From Piscirickettsia litoralis (GTDB taxonomy: Bacteria; Pseudomonadota; Gammaproteobacteria; Piscirickettsiales; Piscirickettsiaceae): 64,000 bases of DNA. The position numbers and the translations under genes were made by a program. The notes beneath the pieces are model-generated. The model was not told the origin of the DNA and searched no databases. It was given only the letters and a program-made list of their open reading frames with translations. The first letter of the stretch is position 1, and the number at the start of each line of letters is the position of its first letter. Of this stretch, positions 48,801 to 58,699 are shown piece by piece. The stretch lies in contig NZ_MDTU01000001.1 of NCBI RefSeq assembly GCF_001720395.1, positions 1,318,211-1,382,210 of the forward strand, in the 5' to 3' direction.

Positions 48801-49883
48801 TTACTCTGACCCCCAACACACCTTAAAGCCCTTATCTTTTAATAGTGCATTTTTTTTAGCTTCTTCAAAATCAGCCTGTACCATCTCCTTCACCAGCTCC
48901 TCAAAAGTAATTCTCGGCTGCCAACCTAATTTTTCATGCGCTTTGCTAGGATCACACAGCAAGGTTTCTACTTCAGTAGGCCGAAAATAGCGCGGGTCTA
49001 CCGCAACAATAATATTACCCTTACCATCTTTAGCAACTGCATTTTCACCTGAACCTTCCCAGCTTAAGCTTATACCCAGTTCTTGAGCAGCTAAATTCAC
49101 AAATTCACGCACTGAATATTGCTTACCCGTTCCTATCACAAAGTCTTCTGGACTCTCTTGCTGTAGCATCAGCCATTGCATTTCTACATAATCTTTAGCA
49201 TGACCCCAGTCACGCTTTGCCTCCACATTGCCTAAATATAAGCACTCCTGTAGCCCTAGCTTTATTTTTGCTAAGGCACGGGTGATTTTCCGGGTAACAA
49301 AAGTTTCACCACGGATTGGTGATTCATGATTAAACAAAATGCCATTACAGGCATACATGCCGTAGGCTTCACGATAATTCACCGTAATCCAATAAGCATA
49401 CAACTTAGCCACAGCGTAGGGAGAGCGCGGATAAAACGGTGTTGTTTCTTTCTGAGGCACTTCTTGCACTAAACCATATAACTCAGATGTAGAAGCCTGA
49501 TAAAATTTAGTCTTCTTTTCCAAGCCTAGAATACGAATGGCCTCTAAAACTCTAAGAGCACCCAAGCCATCTGCATTAGCCGTGTATTCCGGTTCTTCGA
49601 AAGAAACTTTTACATGACTTTGTGCCGCTAGATTATAAATTTCATCCGGCTGCACTTGCTGAATAATACGGATCAAACTCGTCGAATCTGTCATATCACC
49701 ATAGTGTAAATAAAAAGGCTTCCCCCGCTCATGAAGATCGTGATAGAGATGGTCTATACGAGCAGTATTGATCAATGATGTGCGCCGCTTAATTCCATGA
49801 ACTTCATAACCCTTTTCAAGCAAAAGTTCAGCCAAGTAAGCGCCATCTTGTCCTGTAACACCGGTAATAATCGCCTTTTTCAT
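48801..49883 (-). CDS. gmd: GDP-mannose 4,6-dehydratase
   Basis: Gmd converts GDP-D-mannose to GDP-4-keto-6-deoxy-D-mannose. The 360-residue protein has the NADP-binding [11 protein letters not shown] at the start, Y-N-L-A-A-Q-S-H-V, the catalytic T in A-S-T-S-E-L-Y-G, the Y-x3-K pair in Y-A-V-A-K-L-Y-A, and N-H-E-S-P-I-R-G-E. It is the first committed step of local GDP-L-fucose synthesis, one base from fcl. Confidence 0.96.
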   Translation of the reverse strand: MKKAIITGVTGQDGAYLAELLLEKGYEVHGIKRRTSLINTARIDHLYHDLHERGKPFYLHYGDMTDSTSLIRIIQQVQPDEIYNLAAQSHVKVSFEEPEYTANADGLGALRVLEAIRILGLEKKTKFYQASTSELYGLVQEVPQKETTPFYPRSPYAVAKLYAYWITVNYREAYGMYACNGILFNHESPIRGETFVTRKITRALAKIKLGLQECLYLGNVEAKRDWGHAKDYVEMQWLMLQQESPEDFVIGTGKQYSVREFVNLAAQELGISLSWEGSGENAVAKDGKGNIIVAVDPRYFRPTEVETLLCDPSKAHEKLGWQPRITFEELVKEMVQADFEEAKKNALLKDKGFKVCWGSE

Positions 49884-49892
49884 AACACCCCT

Positions 49893-51002
49893 TTAAATTA
49901 CACTGTTTTTTGCCGACCATAATTTAATATGCTCGGGAATATTATTAGGCTCACATTGGTTGTTGTGATCATTACCATTCTGCCAACTCTCAATAATGTC
50001 AGAGACTAAATGACTAGGAATACTATCAACACATGTGCACTTTCTACTCTTATCGTTACACCCTGCACATTCCCTTTTAGGTGCAAGTGCCACTGCTAAT
50101 TCACCAATAGGCCCCCAGCGTGTAGGTGCATGTATTTTAGTCGCAGGATACAAGCCTAAGCAATATTTTCCAAGTGCAGCAGCAATATGCAATGGCCCGG
50201 TACTTGCAGCAAGCATACCATCTATTTTTGCAAGAAAGCATACCAGCTCATTGAGCGGTAATTTACCGCATGAATTCAGCACATCTCTGTTACAGTTCTG
50301 AATAAATTGATGGCAAAGCTCTTGTTCATGTTTAGAGCCTGTTAGAATAACTTGGAAATTATCCGAAAGCTTTTCTGCTAATTCTATATATTTCTGAACT
50401 GACCAATTCCTACCTCCCGCAGACTCAGCACCAATATGCAAGACTAGCTTAAACTTATCTTTTGATAGTAAATCATTAATATTAGTTTGAACCGTATTTT
50501 CAGGCCGCTCTAGCTGAATCATATCAACAAGGCGAAACCGGTCTTTCGTTTGCAGCTTTAATGGCTTCAATAGCTCCAAGTCATACTCTGCTTCATGCTT
50601 AATCGAAGCACTACGACCACTGTTTACTAACTTGTTGCAAGAAAGAAAACTATATAGCCGGTGCGAAGTCGCTATACGTGTTTTTATTCCAGCCTTTTTT
50701 ACCCAATACATGATATAACGGTGAGGCCGAGTATGGATCACAACATCCAAGTTCATTTGCCGTAATTGCTCGATCATCTGCTCATTAGTATAATACTCAG
50801 CTTCCGCAGAAATATTCAAAGCTTGAAATTCATCAACATGCGGTGAACATTGTACGATATCCTGTATATAGGAATCTCCAATAAAAACCACTTTAGCACT
50901 AGGCTCACTTTTTTTAATCGCTGCAGCTACAGGCAGAGCAACAACCGCGTCGCCTATTTTGCACTGTTTGATAATCCCTATCCGCTTATTCGCTATATTC
51001 AC
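49893..51002 (-). CDS. Glycosyltransferase family 9 (heptosyltransferase-like)
   Basis: The 369-residue protein begins G-I-I-K-Q-C-K-I-G-D-A-V-V-A-L-P, the GT9 pattern of heptosyltransferases. It has L-V-L-H-I-G-A-E-S-A-G-G-R-N-W in the donor domain and S-T-G-P-L-H-I-A-A-A-L-G near the C-terminus. A cysteine-rich stretch (C-x2-C-x5-C-x-C) lies near residue 320. It probably transfers ADP-heptose to the LPS inner core; the exact step (WaaC, F or Q type) is unclear. It lies between the GT2 gene and gmd in a tight minus-strand run. Confidence 0.85.
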   Translation of the reverse strand: MNIANKRIGIIKQCKIGDAVVALPVAAAIKKSEPSAKVVFIGDSYIQDIVQCSPHVDEFQALNISAEAEYYTNEQMIEQLRQMNLDVVIHTRPHRYIMYWVKKAGIKTRIATSHRLYSFLSCNKLVNSGRSASIKHEAEYDLELLKPLKLQTKDRFRLVDMIQLERPENTVQTNINDLLSKDKFKLVLHIGAESAGGRNWSVQKYIELAEKLSDNFQVILTGSKHEQELCHQFIQNCNRDVLNSCGKLPLNELVCFLAKIDGMLAASTGPLHIAAALGKYCLGLYPATKIHAPTRWGPIGELAVALAPKRECAGCNDKSRKCTCVDSIPSHLVSDIIESWQNGNDHNNQCEPNNIPEHIKLWSAKNSVI

Positions 51003-51013
51003 CTAAAAATCAC

Positions 51014-51784
51014 TCAATCTTGCTTATTATTTTTTAACAGCATCATTTTAATGTGTCTCGAATACGTTACTTGAGCCATATAGCAACATAAAAAAAAGCC
51101 AGCTCGCCCATCCAAAAAGCCCTTTTTAAAGAAATAATTGCGCATAAAGCTCCAAAAACTGTGAAAGCAGGCTGACTTTAAATTAATTTTCTTGTATTTA
51201 TACACTCGCTCAGAGGCTTCAACCGTTGTGTAGCTATTCATCTTTGCCAGAGCTTCTTCATAATCTCGATAAGAGTAGTGAATTAAAGACTCTTTAATCA
51301 GCCCAAGCTTTTCACCCTCAGCAATATGCAAATTTTCATGAATTGGCAGATCATCAAAATATGCCTTACCGTTTTGCACTAGCCGAGTAATAAAGTTATT
51401 TGCCCATAATTTCTGATGCTTAATACGATAGCCACAAAAATAATTCTCTCGACGTATTTCATAACCATGCAAGAGTGATTCTTTTGGCTGAGCTAGCATT
51501 TTTTCTATAACTTTCCTAAGCTCTGGACTCACACGCTCATCTGCATCTAAAGACAGAACCCAATCACAACTCGCTTTCGCTAAAGCACGTTGTTTCTGTT
51601 TACCAAAACCCGGCCAATCTGTTTCATAAAGCTGAACATTTTTTTCTCGACAAATATCTTGAGTGCCATCCGTACTCCCTGAATCTAGTACGATAATTTC
51701 ATCTGCCCAAGACACAGAATCAATACAAGCACCTATATCATGCGCTTCATTCTTGGTAATGACAATAACACTCAACGATGCCAT
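51014..51784 (-). CDS. Glycosyltransferase family 2 (KdtX/WaaE-like)
   Basis: The 256-residue protein starts L-S-V-I-V-I-T-K-N-E-A-H-D-I-G-A-C-I, then V-L-D-S-G-S-T-D-G-T and W-V-L-S-L-D-A-D-E-R, the GT2 nucleotide and metal motifs. The following H-x-K and C-G-Y segments and C-terminal A-x3-S-Y-T-T-x-x-A are as in WaaE/KdtX enzymes that add glucose to heptose I of the LPS core. It has no long membrane region. It is the first glycan gene of the minus-strand unit, 54 bp after uvrB. Confidence 0.87.
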   Translation of the reverse strand: MASLSVIVITKNEAHDIGACIDSVSWADEIIVLDSGSTDGTQDICREKNVQLYETDWPGFGKQKQRALAKASCDWVLSLDADERVSPELRKVIEKMLAQPKESLLHGYEIRRENYFCGYRIKHQKLWANNFITRLVQNGKAYFDDLPIHENLHIAEGEKLGLIKESLIHYSYRDYEEALAKMNSYTTVEASERVYKYKKINLKSACFHSFWSFMRNYFFKKGFLDGRAGFFLCCYMAQVTYSRHIKMMLLKNNKQD

Positions 51785-51838
51785 AACAATTCTCTAACTC
51801 ACCTAAACCTCCATAGTCTACGCAGCTTAGTGACTATT

Positions 51839-53827
51839 TCAAGCCCGCTTCACCAATTCTTGCAATCGCGCCACCTCATCACGAAGCTTGGCAGCTTTCT
51901 CAAAATCCAGCTCTTTGGCCGCTTGCCACATCTGTTGTTCGGCTTCCGTTAGTCTCTTATTCAGTGCTTTTACATCATGTTCATCGACGATAGCCTGATG
52001 TTTTTTCTTACTGTTACTCGATGCTCGCGCGCCTTCCATAACATCTGCAATTTTCTTCTTAATACCTTTTGGCTTAATCCCATGCTTTTTATTAAAGTCT
52101 TCTTGTTTAGCACGTCGACGCTCAGTTTCAGCAATCGCTCGCTCCATAGAACCTGTGATTTTATCGGCATATAAAATCACCTGCCCATTGACATTCCGCG
52201 CCGCACGGCCCATGGTCTGAATCAATGAACTTTCAGAACGCAAAAAGCCCTCTTTATCAGCATCAAAAATCGCAACCAGGGAGACTTCTGGAATATCCAA
52301 GCCTTCTCGAAGCAAGTTAATACCCACTAGCACATCAAACACGCCTAATCGCAAATCACGAATAATTTCAACACGTTCAACAGTCTCTACATCCGAGTGT
52401 AAATAACGTACTTTAACGCCATTTTCTTCCAGATATTCGGTTAGATTCTCTGCCATCTTTTTAGTTAGCGTTGTAATTAAAACACGCTCAGATTTCTGCG
52501 CTCGCATTTTAATTTCTGACAACACATCATCGACTTGGCTTGCCACAGGGCGAATATTGATTTTAGGGTCCAAAAGTCCTGTCGGTCTGACCACTTGCTC
52601 ATGAATTAATGCATCAACTTGAGCTTCATATTTGGCCGGCGTAGCTGAGACGAATACCATTTGCGGCGCAAGCTTTTCAAACTCTTCAAACTTCATTGGG
52701 CGATTATCCAAAGCTGAAGGTAGGCGAAAACCATATTCAACCAAATTTAATTTTCTCGAACGATCGCCTTTATACATCGCCCCTAATTGCGGCACGGTTA
52801 CATGGGATTCATCGATGACAAGCAGTGCGTTATCGGGCAAATAATCAAAAAACGTCGGTGGCGCATGCCCTGGAGCACGCCCAGATAAATAACGTGAATA
52901 GTTCTCAATACCACTGCAATAGCCTAACTCGATCATCATTTCAATATCAAATAGCGTTCTTTGCTCTAAGCGCTGTGCTTCGACGAGTTTATCTTGTGAA
53001 CGTAAATTTTCTAAGCGTTCTTTCAACTCATCTTTAACCTGATCGATCATCTCTAAAATACGATCCCGCGAGGTGACATAATGGCTTTTTGGATAAATCG
53101 TTGCACGCGGTACTTTCCTTAAGACTTCTCCCGTTAATGGATCAAATAAAGTAATTTTATCAACTTCATCATCAAATAACTCAATACGTACGGCTTCTTT
53201 ATCAGAATCCGCCGGATAGACATCGATGACATCTCCGCGCACCCGATAATGTCCACGTTCAAAAGCCATATCATTGCGGGTATATTGAAGCTCGGCTAAG
53301 CGCCTTAGAACACTGCGTTGATCGATTTGCTCGCCCTCTGAAATATGCAGCATCATTTTCAAATACATCCGCGGATCACCCAAACCATAAATGGCTGAGA
53401 CAGTCGCAACAACAATAACGTCCGAACGTTCTAATAAGGCTTTCGTTGCCGATAAGCGCATCTGCTCAATATGGTCATTAATCGAGGCATCTTTCTCGAT
53501 AAAAGTATCCGAGGCCGGCACATAAGCTTCTGGCTGATAATAATCATAATAAGAGACAAAATATTCAACCGCATTATTCGGGAAAAACTCTTTCATCTCA
53601 CCATAAAGCTGGGCAGCAAGAGTCTTGTTATGAGCTAAAATCAAAGTAGGCCGCTGCACCTGCTCAATCACATTAGCCACAGTAAACGTCTTACCTGAGC
53701 CGGTAACGCCTAACAGCGTTTGGTGCATGAGTCCATCATTTAAGCCATCGACAAGGCCGGCAATGGCAGCGGGTTGATCACCTGCAGGAGAAAATTTGCT
53801 TTGTAATTGAAACTGTTTTGCTGCCAT
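51839..53827 (-). CDS. uvrB: Excinuclease ABC subunit B
   Basis: UvrB verifies DNA damage in nucleotide excision repair. The 662-residue protein has Walker A G-V-T-G-S-G-K-T (40-47), the beta-hairpin [18 protein letters not shown], the helicase motif V-I recognised in Q-T-M-G-R-A-A-R-N, and the C-terminal UVR domain ([10 protein letters not shown]) that contacts UvrC. It is divergent from aspC. It precedes the glycan genes on the same strand but is probably not functionally linked to them. Confidence 0.98.
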   Translation of the reverse strand: MAAKQFQLQSKFSPAGDQPAAIAGLVDGLNDGLMHQTLLGVTGSGKTFTVANVIEQVQRPTLILAHNKTLAAQLYGEMKEFFPNNAVEYFVSYYDYYQPEAYVPASDTFIEKDASINDHIEQMRLSATKALLERSDVIVVATVSAIYGLGDPRMYLKMMLHISEGEQIDQRSVLRRLAELQYTRNDMAFERGHYRVRGDVIDVYPADSDKEAVRIELFDDEVDKITLFDPLTGEVLRKVPRATIYPKSHYVTSRDRILEMIDQVKDELKERLENLRSQDKLVEAQRLEQRTLFDIEMMIELGYCSGIENYSRYLSGRAPGHAPPTFFDYLPDNALLVIDESHVTVPQLGAMYKGDRSRKLNLVEYGFRLPSALDNRPMKFEEFEKLAPQMVFVSATPAKYEAQVDALIHEQVVRPTGLLDPKINIRPVASQVDDVLSEIKMRAQKSERVLITTLTKKMAENLTEYLEENGVKVRYLHSDVETVERVEIIRDLRLGVFDVLVGINLLREGLDIPEVSLVAIFDADKEGFLRSESSLIQTMGRAARNVNGQVILYADKITGSMERAIAETERRRAKQEDFNKKHGIKPKGIKKKIADVMEGARASSNSKKKHQAIVDEHDVKALNKRLTEAEQQMWQAAKELDFEKAAKLRDEVARLQELVKRA

Positions 53828-53902
53828 TTTTCAACTCTTTTATGTTATCGTTAGTACAGATTTTACACCAATAAGATTAAAAAATTTAAGGAATAAAAAA
53901 CC

Positions 53903-55087
53903 ATGAAACCCGCATCACGTCTTGCTCAAATCAAGCCCTCTCCAACCCTGGCTTTGAATGCTAAAGCCAAAGAATTACGTGCTCAAGGCCAGCCAATTAT
54001 CAATTTAAGCGTCGGCGAACCTGACTTCGACACCCCAGAGCATATCAAACAAGGGGCTATCGCCGCAATTAACGCTGGTAAGACCAAATACACCGCCCCG
54101 GACGGCACACCCGAGTTAAAAGCTGCGATTATCAATAAATTCAAGCAAGAAAACCAACTCGACTACCAACCGAGTGAAATCATCGTCTCAGCCGGCGCCA
54201 AACACAGTTTATATAACATCGCTCAAGCATTGATTGATGAAGGCGATGAAGTGATTATTCCAGCCCCTTACTGGGTGTCTTATCCAGACATTGTCATGCT
54301 CGCAGGCGGTAAACCCGTTATTGTTGAAGCAAGTTTTGAGCAAAATTTTAAAATCACAGCAGAGCAACTTGAAAAGGCCATTACACCTAAAACTAAATTC
54401 GTCATCATCAACAGTCCTTCTAACCCAACAGGCATGGACTATAGCCTAGCTGAGTTAAAAGACTTAGCTGATGTTTTGAAAAAACACTCTCATGTAAACA
54501 TTATCAGCGATGATATTTATGAGCATATCCGTTGGTCAGATCAACCTTTTGTGAACATCCTCAATGCTTGTCCTGAACTTAAAGACCGTACGCTCATCGT
54601 CAATGGTGTTTCCAAAGGCTATGCGATGACCGGCTGGCGCATTGGTTATATCGCAGGGCCTAAGATTGCCATCACGGCTATGCGTAAAATTCAATCACAA
54701 AGCACCTCTAACCCTTGTTCTGTCGCTCAAGAAGCAGCACGTACCGCGCTAGAAGATAGCACCAGCATTTCTTGCATCAATGAGATGGTCAAAGAATTTA
54801 AAAAACGCCATGACCTCGTGACTAGCCGCTTAAACACTATTTCTGGCATGCGCTGCTTAGGCGTGGAAGGAACCTTCTACGCCTTTGTTAACGTCGATGG
54901 CGTGATTGCTGGGCGAGATGATATTAATAGTGACTCTGAGCTTGCTGAGCTATTACTAAACGAAGCTAATGTTGCTAGCGTGCCTGGCAGCGCTTTTGGA
55001 AGCCCTGGACATTTACGCTTATCTTATGCCTTAGATGAAGCGACTTTAACCCAGGCTTTAGATCAGATAGAAAAAGCATTGAGTTAA
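53903..55087 (+). CDS. aspC: Class I PLP-dependent aminotransferase (aspartate aminotransferase type)
   Basis: The 394-residue enzyme starts with the N-terminal segment L-S-V-G-E-P-D-F-D-T-P. It has N-S-P-S-N-P-T-G, the PLP lysine K238 in V-S-K-G-Y-A-M-T-G-W-R-I-G-Y, and R-L-S-Y-A for the substrate arginine. This is the subgroup Ib pattern (Thermus/Rhizobium type) that acts on aspartate and sometimes prephenate. It is divergent from uvrB, with AAGGA before the ATG. Cytoplasmic, amino-acid metabolism. Confidence 0.93.
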   Translation: MKPASRLAQIKPSPTLALNAKAKELRAQGQPIINLSVGEPDFDTPEHIKQGAIAAINAGKTKYTAPDGTPELKAAIINKFKQENQLDYQPSEIIVSAGAKHSLYNIAQALIDEGDEVIIPAPYWVSYPDIVMLAGGKPVIVEASFEQNFKITAEQLEKAITPKTKFVIINSPSNPTGMDYSLAELKDLADVLKKHSHVNIISDDIYEHIRWSDQPFVNILNACPELKDRTLIVNGVSKGYAMTGWRIGYIAGPKIAITAMRKIQSQSTSNPCSVAQEAARTALEDSTSISCINEMVKEFKKRHDLVTSRLNTISGMRCLGVEGTFYAFVNVDGVIAGRDDINSDSELAELLLNEANVASVPGSAFGSPGHLRLSYALDEATLTQALDQIEKALS

Positions 55088-55173
55088 CATAATTGCACAC
55101 CAAATCGGCAGTGCTAATATTACGTGCTGCCATTCATACAGACCCTCAATACTTTTGAAAACTAAAAATCACA

Positions 55174-56273
55174 ATGACACAACAAAGATTAAATATTATT
55201 TTTATTGCTGACAGCTTGCATGGCGGCGGTTCAGAAAGAGTTTTATTAAACACAGCAAACATGTTTCAAAAGTCTGGACACAACTGCCATATTCTCTTAG
55301 TGAGACATATCATAGAAATGGCGCTGCCAGAAAATGTTCAAATCCATACGTTCAAGCTCACCGATTACTTGCGCCCTAAATTTATCCAAGAGTTTTGTAT
55401 ACAAAAAAAATCAAAAAATTAGAAAAAAAACTAGGCAAGATCGATCTCATTTTATCAAACTTTACCAGCACGCGGCCCTTTCTTTCTAAACGTCTAGAAA
55501 AAAACACTTATTACTGGCTACACTTTGACTATAAAAATTCTCTAGAGAACAAGAAAAAGCAGTCTAAAAAAGAATTCATCAAATTCAAAAAAAAATTATA
55601 TAAAAAACATACTGATAAAAACATCATTTGTGTGTCTAGAGGCGCAGAAGAAACTTTACTCAATTATATCCAGGCCAAACCAAGCTCTAGCCAAGTTATT
55701 TACAACCCTTTTGATATCAATCAGATTCGCAGCTTAGCACGAGCAAGTAACCCCGAGATCCCAAGCAAACCCTACATTTTACATCCTGCACGCTTTGATA
55801 TCGCACAAAAGCGTCATGACATACTTTTCCAAGCATTCTCACAACTAAAAACAAATCACTTGCTTGTTTTGCTGACCAAAGAAAGTGAAAAACTAACCGC
55901 CTTGATAAAAGAATACAAGTTATCAGATAGAGTCATTGTATCCGGCTTTCAGCATAACCCTTATCCCTGGTTCAAACAAGCGAATTTAACTGTCTTAAGC
56001 TCAGACTGGGAAGGACTGCCTTCTGTAATTATCGAATCTCTAGCCGTCGGCACACCAGTTGTATCAACAGACTGCCCCTCAGGCCCGAGAGAAATATTAA
56101 CCGAAGAACTTTCTCAGTGGTTAACCCCGATAAGGGACCCCGAATCTTTAGCACAAAAAATAGCAAAAGCCCTTGAATCAAACATTCAAATTCAATCAAC
56201 AGCAATCACACCATTTAGCGATAAAGAAATACTAAAACAATATATTCAACTGACACAGCCAATAACATCATGA
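55174..56273 (+). pseudogene. Glycosyltransferase family 4, first of a tandem pair, one frameshift
   Basis: The N-terminal frame gives I-I-F-I-A-D-S-L-H-G-G-G-S-E-R-V-L, the acceptor-side loop of GT4 enzymes. The second frame gives the donor half with G-F-Q-H-N-P-Y-P-W-F and the E-x7-E signature in S-D-W-E-G-L-P-S-V-I-I-E-S-L, then T-D-C-P-S-G-P-R-E-I-L. The junction is a run of eight A at 55403-55410; nine would restore one frame of 366 residues. It is a strong paralogue of the next gene, with which it overlaps by four bases (ATGA). It is probably an N-acetylhexosaminyl- or hexosyltransferase of O-antigen or capsule; donor unknown. Confidence 0.8.
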
Positions 56274-57365
56274 ATATCTTATTTATTAGCAAAAGCCTAA
56301 CAGGCGGCGGCTCCGAAAGAGTACTTATCAATATCGCACATATGCTAAAAGAGCGAGGGTTCACCTGCCATATCTTACTTTTAAACAAGCAAATAGAATT
56401 TGAAGTTGACTCTGATGTTTCAATCGACACTGCCCATTGCGCCGCTAAACTCAGATTTAAACCAATACATGAAATTTGTTTGGCAACTAAAATTTTACAA
56501 TTAGAAAAAAAATCGGCGGCTTTGACCTTATACTTTCTAACTACACAACCACTGGGAAAAGTTTTCTCCCTAAGCCTCTGAGGAAAAAACTCTATTACTG
56601 GCTCCACCTTAACTACAGCGCTGAGCTCAATAGAAAAAAAAGCATTTCAAAACAACATCTCCTTAAATTTATGCAAAGCCTCAATAAGCGTTTTTCAAAA
56701 ATCAGGTCATCTCGGTCTCAGAGGGAGCTAAAACAAGCTTAGTTAACCAAGCAAAGTGCTCTCCTGATTTTATTCAAACGATTTACAATCCATTTGATAT
56801 AGAACAAATTAGAGCACTTTCAAAGGCATTACCTCCCAACATTCCAAGGCAACCTTTCTTAATTCATGCCGCACGCTTCAATCACGATAAACGTTTTGAC
56901 TTACTTCTTGAGGCCTACTCCAAGCTCAAGTCGAAACACAAACTTATTTTACTCACAGAAAACTGCCAAGAACTAAAAAGTTTAGTGAACCAATATCGCT
57001 TAAATGATCAAGTCATTATTGCTGGTTTTCAAAAAAACCCCTATCCCTGGTTTAAAGCAGCAGATTTAACTCTTCTTTGCTCAGATTTCGAAGCATTACC
57101 GACTGTACTCATCGAATCCCTCATCTGCGGCACCCCTGTTGTCTCCACTGATTGCCCTTCAGGGCCCAGAGAGATTCTAACTGGCGAGCTAAACCGATGG
57201 TTAGTGCCACCAGGCAATCCAGATGCTTTAGCCAATAAAATTGAAGAAGCGCTATCCACTGATATTGAAATCGACGAACAGCTCATTCAGCGCTTTAGTA
57301 GCGATATCATTATTCCTCAGTATCTAGCACTGATAGAGCGATCCAGGTATAAACCTAAGACTTAA
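56270..57365 (+). pseudogene. Glycosyltransferase family 4, second of a tandem pair, two frameshifts
   Basis: It is homologous to the preceding gene along its whole length: F-I-S-K-S-L-T-G-G-G-S-E-R-V-L at the start, Y-Y-W-L-H-L-N-Y in the middle, and G-F-Q-K-N-P-Y-P-W-F, S-D-F-E-A-L-P-T-V-L-I-E-S-L, T-D-C-P-S-G-P-R-E-I-L at the end. Two single-base losses are needed to read it as 365 residues, at A runs 56505-56512 (eight, expected nine) and 56697-56701 (five, expected six). As given, it falls into three pieces. The tandem duplication probably makes enzymes for two similar linkages of one glycan. Confidence 0.75.
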
Positions 57366-57386
57366 GAAATAATCAGGATAAACCCC

Positions 57387-57415
57387 TTGACTTTATAAGA
57401 AGATTTACATAAAAT
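57387..57415 (+). promoter_or_regulatory. Promoter of the tRNA-Asn pair
   Basis: TTGACT (57387-57392), a 17-bp spacer and TAAAAT (57410-57415) lie 17 bp before the first tRNA-Asn. A hairpin (GAAGATTT/AAATCTTC, 57399-57419) overlaps the -10 and may end the GT4 transcript. Confidence 0.7.
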
Positions 57416-57432
57416 CTTCCCTCGTTGGCAGA

Positions 57433-57508
57433 TCCCCGATAGCTCAGTTGGTAGAGCAAATGACTGTTAATCATTGGGTCGCAGGTTCGAGCCCTGCTCG
57501 GGGAGCCA
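57433..57508 (+). tRNA. tRNA-Asn (anticodon GTT), first copy
   Basis: This is a 76-base cloverleaf with encoded CCA. The anticodon loop C-T-G-T-T-A-A gives GTT. Confidence 0.97.
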
Positions 57509-57530
57509 CTTAAAATTTTGATAAGATTAT

Positions 57531-57606
57531 TCCCTGATAGCTCAGTTGGTAGAGCAAATGACTGTTAATCATTGGGTCGCAGGTTCGAGCCCTGCTCAGG
57601 GAGCCA
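57531..57606 (+). tRNA. tRNA-Asn (anticodon GTT), second copy
   Basis: It is nearly identical to the first copy (one compensating change in the acceptor stem), 22 bp downstream, anticodon GTT, CCA encoded. Confidence 0.97.
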
Positions 57607-57658
57607 CTTTCTCGAAGAAACTCCTAATTTTGTATCCCTTACTTCTTGCTACTTTTTT

Positions 57659-58699
57659 TCATTCATTAGTCACTAAATTCTTCAGCTGCTTGATATGCGC
57701 TTGCTGATCCAATTGATACCAATCAATAAAATCACTAGTCACGTTAAATTTTTTCTGTACGGCTTGCTGGATGACTAAAGCAATAGACTCTGGTGTCACT
57801 TCATTAACCACCAACCCCAAACCATCAGCAATCAGTTCTTTTGCACCAACCTTGCTGGAGATAATCACCGGTGTCCCACACGCCAGAGCTTCTGGCACAA
57901 CCAAGCCAAAAGGCTCAGAATGAGAAGGCAACACCATAAAGTCAGCTGCAGTGTATAAACCCGGCATATCATCAACAAAGCCCAAAGAGCGAATATTGCT
58001 CGCAGTAACATCAATGGGGTCACCTGCAATCAGTAGCTCAAATTGCCCCTCAGGCAGCAGCTTCATTGCTTCGATTAACTCGTAGGTTCCTTTGCGTTTA
58101 TGCCCTGTTGAGGGAATCACCAACGTTACTTTTCCTAGGCTACAACCAAATTGCTCCCTTAGTGCTGCTCGATCAGCCTGTCGAGAGCGACTAAATCGCT
58201 CAGTATCTATCGGCGGATAAAGCATTTTCACTTTGTCTTCTTTTAATGAATATAGCTCAAGCAAGTCTTGTGCAATTTTCTTTGAGTGAGCAATGACATA
58301 CTTGACCTCATTAAAACCACGCATTTCAAAATATAAACGCATGCCGCCTAATACGCCTGATCTTTTATTGAGGTCTCGAAGATAGGCAAGATAACTCCCT
58401 CCACAAACCATCAAATCCTGCCCCCAAGAGCGCATTAAGCTGATAGAAAGATCATACTCAGACCAATCAATTCGCTTCATCAGCAAGGTAAATACATATT
58501 TTCTTAATTTTCTGGGCAACCACCACAGCTTCGTTTGCTTGACGGTTAATCCCACCGGAATCTGTAGGTTCCCATCTTTTTTATAGACATAAAGATCAAC
58601 AGTATCACCGGCCGCCCGAAACCCATCGATCAAATCGAAAAGATAACGCTCCATCCCCCCTTTGCGTTTATATTGATGATGAACAATAGCAATTCTCAT
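57659..58699 (-). CDS. Glycosyltransferase family 4 (WaaG-like)
   Basis: The 346-residue protein starts R-I-A-I-V-H-H-Q-Y-K-R-K-G-G-M-E-R-Y, close to the start of WaaG-type LPS core glucosyltransferases. It has G-T-Y-E-L-I-E-A and the donor-site E-x7-E in S-H-S-E-P-F-G-L-V-V-P-E-A-L-A-C-G-T-P-V. The N-terminus overlaps the end of the GT39 gene by 32 bp. The role is probably in LPS core assembly at the inner face of the cytoplasmic membrane; donor and acceptor are not determined by sequence. Confidence 0.87.
   Translation of the reverse strand: MRIAIVHHQYKRKGGMERYLFDLIDGFRAAGDTVDLYVYKKDGNLQIPVGLTVKQTKLWWLPRKLRKYVFTLLMKRIDWSEYDLSISLMRSWGQDLMVCGGSYLAYLRDLNKRSGVLGGMRLYFEMRGFNEVKYVIAHSKKIAQDLLELYSLKEDKVKMLYPPIDTERFSRSRQADRAALREQFGCSLGKVTLVIPSTGHKRKGTYELIEAMKLLPEGQFELLIAGDPIDVTASNIRSLGFVDDMPGLYTAADFMVLPSHSEPFGLVVPEALACGTPVIISSKVGAKELIADGLGLVVNEVTPESIALVIQQAVQKKFNVTSDFIDWYQLDQQAHIKQLKNLVTNE

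Noticed and set aside
45062-57606. The duplicated tRNA-Val and tRNA-Asn genes as ends of a genomic island
   Set aside because: Each pair is an ordinary tandem tRNA operon with its own promoter, and the interval contains uvrB and aspC. No integrase is present.
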